Of a stretch of DNA of 64,000 nucleotides, positions 59,458 to 64,000 are shown one piece after another; positions within the stretch are counted from its first letter, which is position 1, and each line of letters begins with the position of its first letter. Source of the DNA: Demequina sp. NBRC 110054 (GTDB lineage: Bacteria > Actinomycetota > Actinomycetes > Actinomycetales > Demequinaceae); contig NZ_BBRK01000006.1 in NCBI RefSeq assembly GCF_002090115.1, forward strand, positions 248,001-312,000. The letters are read 5' to 3'. The notes below the pieces were generated by a model, which was given only the letters and a program-made list of their open reading frames with translations, made no database searches and was not told the origin of the DNA. A program made the position numbers and the translations under genes.

Positions 59458-61644
59458 ATGCGAGCAGTGCAGTCCACCCGCGAGGGCTTCGTCGAACGCG
59501 ACGAGGCCCGCCTCCACTACGACGTCTACGAGCACCTGTGTCCGGAAGACGCCCCCAGCATCGTCCTGCTGCCCACCTGGACCGTGGTCCACGCCGAGGC
59601 ATGGAAGATGCAGATCCCGTACCTCGCGCATCACTATCGCGTCGTCGTCTACGACGCCGCGCGGTCGGGACAGTCCACGGGCCCGCGCAGGGCCGACCGC
59701 CACACGCAGAGCGCACGCCTCGCCGACGCCACCGCGGTCATCGAGGCCACCTGCGCCGAGCCCGTGCTCATCGCGGGCGTCTCCATGGGCGGGACGCTGA
59801 CCTACTCCGTCATGGCCTACCGACCGGACCTCGTGCGCGGCGCCGTGATCTTCGGAGCGAATCATCCGTTCCTCGTCGACCCGCCGGGCTGGCGCGACGT
59901 ACCGCCTGCATACCACCCCGCCACCAACCCGCGCCCCGAGGGGTGGGCCAAGGTCAACCCGGAGTACATGAGTCAGGAGTGGCGCGACTTCGTCTCCTTC
60001 TTCATGGCACAGGTCGCGAGCGATGAGCACTCGACGAAGGCGATCGACGACCTCACCGCGTGGGCCATGTCCCAGGACCCCGAGGTCGCGATCGCCGCGA
60101 TCACGCAGGCCGAGGACCTGGATCTCGAGGACTGGCGGCGGCGCCTGTCCGAGTCGACCATCCCCACCCTCATCATCCACGGCACGGACGATCAGATCTG
60201 CCATCCCGACTGCTCCCGCCTTGCGGCCGCGACGATCCCGACCGCGAGGCTGCTGATCGACGAGGGCGTCGGCCACGTCCCAGGCTCCCGGTATCCCGTC
60301 CTCAACAACCATCGCCTCCGGGACTTCGCCGACGAGGTCTTCGACCGCGAGCCGCGCCCCGGCTCGGAGCGTTGGCGAGCATTGCATCCCGAGCCGACCC
60401 GCGAGGAGCTCGACGCGACCGCGTGGGCAGCCCCCGCATCGTCCCCGCGCAAGGCCCTGTACCTGTCCTCGCCCATCGGCCTGGGGCACGCGAGGCGCGA
60501 CGTCGCGATCGCCGAGGAGCTGCGCTCACTCCATCCCGACCTCGTGATCGACTGGCTCGCTGACGACCCGGTCACCCAGGTGCTCGAGGCGTCCGGCGAG
60601 CGCATCCATCCGGCGTCGCGGCTGCTCGCCTCCGAGCTCGCGGTGCTCGAGGCCGAATGCGGGGAGCACTCGCTCAACGTCCTCGAGGCCGTGCGCGACA
60701 TGGACGCGGTGCAGCTGCACAACTTCCATCTCCTCGACGAGCTGACGGCGAGCGAGCACTACGACCTCGTCATCGCCGACGAGGCCTGGGAGCTCGACTA
60801 CCACCTGTTCGAGAACCCCCACCTCAAGCGCAGCCCCCTCGCGTGGATGACCGACTTCGTCGGCAACTACGCGATGCCCAGCGGAGGCGAGCGACAGGTC
60901 GAGGTCGTGAACGACATGAACGCCCAGATGGTCGAGCACGTCGCCGACCATCCGGGCCTGCGCGACGCCTCCGTGTTCGTCGGATCCGAGACGGACGTGC
61001 CGGAGGACCCGCTCGGGCCCGGGCTGCCGACCATGCGCGAATGGACCGAGCAGCACTTCGACTTCGCTGGCTACATCACGGGCTTCGACCCCCGCACCCT
61101 CGGCGACCGCGAGCGTCTGCGCGCCGAGCTCGGCTTCGGGGAGCGCGAGAAGGTGTGCATGGTGTGCGTCGGCGGCTCGGGGGTCGGCGTCGACCTCATC
61201 CGCCGCGTCGTCGCCGCAGCGTCTACCGTCCGCCGGACCCTGCCGGAGCTGCGGATGATCGTCGTGACCGGGCCGCGCATCGACCGCTCGCGGATGCCGG
61301 TCGTCGAGGGCGTCGAGTACCACGCCTACGTGGACCGGCTCTACCGCTGGCTCGCCGCGTGCGACGTCGCGATCGTGCAGGGCGGGCTGACGACCACGAT
61401 GGAGCTCACCGCCTCGCGTGTGCCGTTCATCTATGTTCCGCTCAGGGAGCACTTCGAGCAGAACCACCACGTCGCGGCCCGCCTTCGCCGCTACCGCGCC
61501 GGCCTGCGCATGGACTACGACGAGCTGAGCCCCGAGCGCGTCGCTGACGCGCTCGGGGCTCTGCTGGCCTCTGAACCGGACTACCTGCCGGTCGAGACGG
61601 ACGGTGCGGCCAGGGCCGCCGCCCTCATCGGAGCCGTGCTCTAG
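59458..61644 (+). CDS. alpha/beta hydrolase-glycosyltransferase fusion
   Basis: A 728-residue two-domain protein. Residues 1-300 are an alpha/beta hydrolase with nucleophile Ser109 (G-V-S-M-G-G), an Asp in H-G-T-D-D-Q and the His in G-V-G-H-V-P-G. Residues about 334-728 are a GT-B glycosyltransferase of the UGT/MGT kind: S-S-P-I-G-L-G-H-A-R-R-D at the start, V-Q-G-G-L-T-T-T-M-E-L and P-L-R-E-H-F-E-Q-N in the donor-binding region. No stop or frameshift lies between them. Substrate unknown; a TetR regulator upstream suggests control by a small molecule such as an antibiotic or lipid. Stops overlap the convergent nuclease gene by 20 bases. Confidence 0.9.
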   Translation: MRAVQSTREGFVERDEARLHYDVYEHLCPEDAPSIVLLPTWTVVHAEAWKMQIPYLAHHYRVVVYDAARSGQSTGPRRADRHTQSARLADATAVIEATCAEPVLIAGVSMGGTLTYSVMAYRPDLVRGAVIFGANHPFLVDPPGWRDVPPAYHPATNPRPEGWAKVNPEYMSQEWRDFVSFFMAQVASDEHSTKAIDDLTAWAMSQDPEVAIAAITQAEDLDLEDWRRRLSESTIPTLIIHGTDDQICHPDCSRLAAATIPTARLLIDEGVGHVPGSRYPVLNNHRLRDFADEVFDREPRPGSERWRALHPEPTREELDATAWAAPASSPRKALYLSSPIGLGHARRDVAIAEELRSLHPDLVIDWLADDPVTQVLEASGERIHPASRLLASELAVLEAECGEHSLNVLEAVRDMDAVQLHNFHLLDELTASEHYDLVIADEAWELDYHLFENPHLKRSPLAWMTDFVGNYAMPSGGERQVEVVNDMNAQMVEHVADHPGLRDASVFVGSETDVPEDPLGPGLPTMREWTEQHFDFAGYITGFDPRTLGDRERLRAELGFGEREKVCMVCVGGSGVGVDLIRRVVAAASTVRRTLPELRMIVVTGPRIDRSRMPVVEGVEYHAYVDRLYRWLAACDVAIVQGGLTTTMELTASRVPFIYVPLREHFEQNHHVAARLRRYRAGLRMDYDELSPERVADALGALLASEPDYLPVETDGAARAAALIGAVL

Positions 61645-64000
61645 CGACCGACAGGCCACCGATCAGCATCGCGAGCGTCGCGGCCAGCGCGAGCGCCCAG
61701 GACAGGCTGCCGATTCCGGTCGAGGCGAGCGAGTCGCCCGCCGCCGCCTCATCCGAGGCCTCGGTGGTCGAGTCGTCGTCCGCCTCCTCGCCGGCCGCCG
61801 CCTCGTCCGAGGCGGCCACGGTCACCGGGACCCAGCCCATGAGCTCACCGTCGGCGCCGTACACGGCGACCCGGTGGCTGCCCGTGGCCAGGGTCGTCGG
61901 CACGGTCAGCGTCCCGGAGCCCGAGCCGAGCTCGGTGGGCGTCGAGAAGATGAAGACCTTGGTGCCCTTGCCGAGCGTCTTTCCGGTGCACTTCTTCACG
62001 TGCACCGAGAACTCCTGCCCCGGCTCGAGCGAGGTGACGACCTCACCATCGACGCAGACCACGATCGCGTTCTTGAGCGCGGCGATCAGGTCCGCGGCGA
62101 AGGCCGCGAACTCGACGTCGCCGATCGTGTCACTGTCCGTGAGCTGGTCCAGTCCGTCGGCGTCGAGCGTGGCGCCGTAGGTCACGGAGCCGCGCGCGAA
62201 GTCCTTCGGGAGCAGGACGTGGTCGACGGTCCAGGTGAGGGTGCTGCCGGCCGCGAGCGTCGTCTCGGTCGGGAACACACCGGAGATGTCCGAGTCGGAG
62301 GTCTCCGCGAGCGCGATGCCCTCGAGCGAGTAATCGCCCTCGTTCGTCACGGTGCCGGTGAAGGTCACCATGTCGCCGATGCTCGGCACACCGTCGCCGT
62401 TGGTGTCGGTGTACTCCGCGGTCACGTCGAGCGTCGTCTCCGGCGCCGTGTAGCCGCCGGTGCGGCCGCTCAGCGACAGCCCGATGAGCGCCGCGTCGTG
62501 GTCGGACGCGCGGTACGGCGTCGTGTCGTCGAACAGCGCGGCCTGCGCGTCCGACTTGTACGACGTGTCGTAGTCGACGATGTCAGGCTCGTCGGAGTTG
62601 ATGTGCCACTCCGTCGCGCCGGTGACCTGGCTGGACAGCGTCTCGCTCGACATCACGTAGTCGAGGTAGCCGACCTCGCCGTCGTAGACGTAGCTGTAGG
62701 CGTACTCGCCCTGGTAGGCGCCGATCTGGTCGGTGTACCCGGCCGACTCGAGGGCCACGATCGGGTCCTCCTTGTCGTACGAGTTCAGGTCACCGAGGAT
62801 CAGCCAGTCGGAGTCGCCGCTGCCGGTCGGGTCGCCCTCGATCCACTCCGCGAGGACCTCGGCCGCCGCGGTGCGGGTGTCGTTGCAGTTGCCCTCGAGG
62901 CCGCCTTCGCCGGTCTCACCGCACGCGGAGCCCTTGGACTTGAGGTGGTTGACCGCGACCGAGAAGACCTCGCCCGAGGAGTTCTCGGTGAAGGACTGCG
63001 CGACGGCGGCACGGTTCTTGCTCGAACCGACGCCCAGCGGGTCGAGGAAGTCCTCGGAGTCGAGGACCGCGGAGGCGCCCAGCGGCGTCACCGCATCGGT
63101 GCGGTAGATGATGCCGGTCTTGATGGCATCAGTGCCCACCACCCCGTCGGTGCCCGCGACGATGTAGTCGTAGGTGCCCTCGCCGAGGATGTCGTTGAGG
63201 CCGCCGAGACCCGAGCCGTCGCCGTAGGCGCCGTCCTCACCGTCGACGATCGTGGCGAGAGCCTCGACCCCGGTGGTGTTCTCGATCTCGACGAGGCCGA
63301 CCACGTCCGCGTCGAGTCCGACGAGCGCGTTCATGAGCTTCGCGTGCTGACGCTCGAACTCCTCACGGTCGTCGGCGCCACGGCAGTCCTGGTCCTCGGT
63401 GGGTCCGCAGGTGTCGGCGGTGTCGAGCGACACGAAGTAGTTCAGCGCGTTGAACGACGCGACCGTGAGGTCACCGCCCACGTCCTCCGGCTCCGACGGA
63501 GCCGTCGTCTGCGTGTAGGTGTCGTAGCCGTCACCGTCGCCGTACGGGAGGATCCGGTACAGCGAGTACGAGTAGAAGATCGGACCGGTGAGGCCCGTCA
63601 CCGTGTCGCCGCCGCGGAACGCGTTGTCGAGCGTGAACAGCTCCCGGGTGATCGGGTGGATGCTCACGTCGGGGTTCGAGGACGTGTTGCCGTCGTCGAT
63701 CGTGATGCGGCTGCGCTCGTTGAGGTCGCTCAGCGCGGCGGCCTCGGCGCTGTCCGGCGCGAACACGGCGGTCGGGTTCATGACCCGGTCGACGCCCTCG
63801 ATGGACGGCAGCGCGACGACGACCTCGCCGTACTGGTCGTAGTTGTAGTACTCGGAGACGACGAGCTCTTGCGGCAGGGTGCCGACCATGCCCTCGTACG
63901 CCTCGAGGTCGTCGAGCGACGACACCGGGAACTCGATGGTCGCGGCCGTCGGCAGCGCGACGCCCGTCTCGATGACCTCGATGCTCGTCGCGTTGATCTG
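61625..64000 (-). CDS. ExeM/NucH-type extracellular nuclease, LAXTG-anchored (partial)
   Basis: The gene enters from beyond the right edge, so its N-terminus is missing; 791 residues are visible. The endonuclease/exonuclease/phosphatase domain has V-A-S-F-N-A-L-N-Y-F, V-G-L-V-E-I-E-N-T, V-N-H-L-K-S-K-G, L-G-D-L-N-S-Y and A-S-D-H-D, the metal and catalytic residues. It is followed by a beta-sandwich repeat domain and a Thr/Glu-rich region. The end is L-A-S-T-G, a hydrophobic helix and R-A-R-L-R, a class E sortase sorting signal. It would degrade DNA at the cell surface to gain phosphate and nucleotides. Confidence 0.92.
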   Translation of the reverse strand, partial: QINATSIEVIETGVALPTAATIEFPVSSLDDLEAYEGMVGTLPQELVVSEYYNYDQYGEVVVALPSIEGVDRVMNPTAVFAPDSAEAAALSDLNERSRITIDDGNTSSNPDVSIHPITRELFTLDNAFRGGDTVTGLTGPIFYSYSLYRILPYGDGDGYDTYTQTTAPSEPEDVGGDLTVASFNALNYFVSLDTADTCGPTEDQDCRGADDREEFERQHAKLMNALVGLDADVVGLVEIENTTGVEALATIVDGEDGAYGDGSGLGGLNDILGEGTYDYIVAGTDGVVGTDAIKTGIIYRTDAVTPLGASAVLDSEDFLDPLGVGSSKNRAAVAQSFTENSSGEVFSVAVNHLKSKGSACGETGEGGLEGNCNDTRTAAAEVLAEWIEGDPTGSGDSDWLILGDLNSYDKEDPIVALESAGYTDQIGAYQGEYAYSYVYDGEVGYLDYVMSSETLSSQVTGATEWHINSDEPDIVDYDTSYKSDAQAALFDDTTPYRASDHDAALIGLSLSGRTGGYTAPETTLDVTAEYTDTNGDGVPSIGDMVTFTGTVTNEGDYSLEGIALAETSDSDISGVFPTETTLAAGSTLTWTVDHVLLPKDFARGSVTYGATLDADGLDQLTDSDTIGDVEFAAFAADLIAALKNAIVVCVDGEVVTSLEPGQEFSVHVKKCTGKTLGKGTKVFIFSTPTELGSGSGTLTVPTTLATGSHRVAVYGADGELMGWVPVTVAASDEAAAGEEADDDSTTEASDEAAAGDSLASTGIGSLSWALALAATLAMLIGGLSVARARLR

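Overview
The window is high-GC DNA from an actinobacterium. GH6 cellulase with a CBM2-type module, DUF2510 proteins, a SigK/RskA pair, a class E (LAXTG) sortase substrate and a translational-type T-box in front of ileS all fit a cellulolytic member of Micrococcales such as Cellulomonadaceae or Demequinaceae; the genus is inference. I see no tRNA, rRNA, CRISPR array, insertion sequence or prophage.

Layout. 1-8.6 kb: tandem pilin-like proteins, then a mostly minus-strand housekeeping block (folC, DUF2510 membrane protein, pabC on plus, a 59-residue membrane peptide, sseA, and ileS with its T-box). 8.8-15 kb: two tandem MFS exporters, a CDP-alcohol phosphatidyltransferase and a DUF885 protein. 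15-18.2 kb: an ArsR-like regulator and a lipid pair (patatin plus an acyltransferase/methyltransferase fusion). 18.4-22 kb: DipZ, an acidic Met-rich lipoprotein, a SigK-like ECF sigma factor and a Met-rich RskA-like anti-sigma factor. Two promoters of the form CC(A/G)TCC-N16-CGAACA precede dipZ and the lipoprotein, so this looks like a self-contained, autoregulated envelope redox system. 22-31.7 kb: small hydrolase, NYN protein, MetE-like enzyme, a Thr-rich stalk protein, and sbcD-sbcC.

31.6-39.2 kb holds one nine-gene minus-strand operon for a group 3b [NiFe]-hydrogenase (hyhB-G-S-L), its protease, HypC, an EamA transporter, a conserved unknown and a nickel/cobalt S-component. Upstream (39.4-42.8 kb) lie two paralogous unknown proteins, a HypC-like protein without the essential Cys, and a small unknown protein. 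Three of these genes carry CRP/FNR-type palindromes, and the HypC-like promoter overlaps an FNR-like palindrome.

43.9-49.4 kb is a defence-like island: a PD-(D/E)xK-DUF2075 helicase divergent from a MazG/dCTPase-like enzyme, and a NERD-UvrD helicase translationally coupled to a membrane-anchored HNH nuclease. 49.4-58.6 kb contains the GH6 cellulase, three DUF2510-transglutaminase paralogues (one has lost the catalytic Cys), a NERD protein, two 97-bp tandem repeats, a TetR/DUF6326-like pair with twin operators, and a lamin-tail protein. Three genes here share a promoter core, GAAGACTAGCGA. The end holds a TetR regulator with its operator, an alpha/beta-hydrolase-glycosyltransferase fusion, and an ExeM/NucH-type wall-anchored nuclease cut by the window edge.

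Across the whole window the 9-mer GGACGATGC (or GCATCGTCC) occurs about 43 times by my manual count, where base composition predicts about one.
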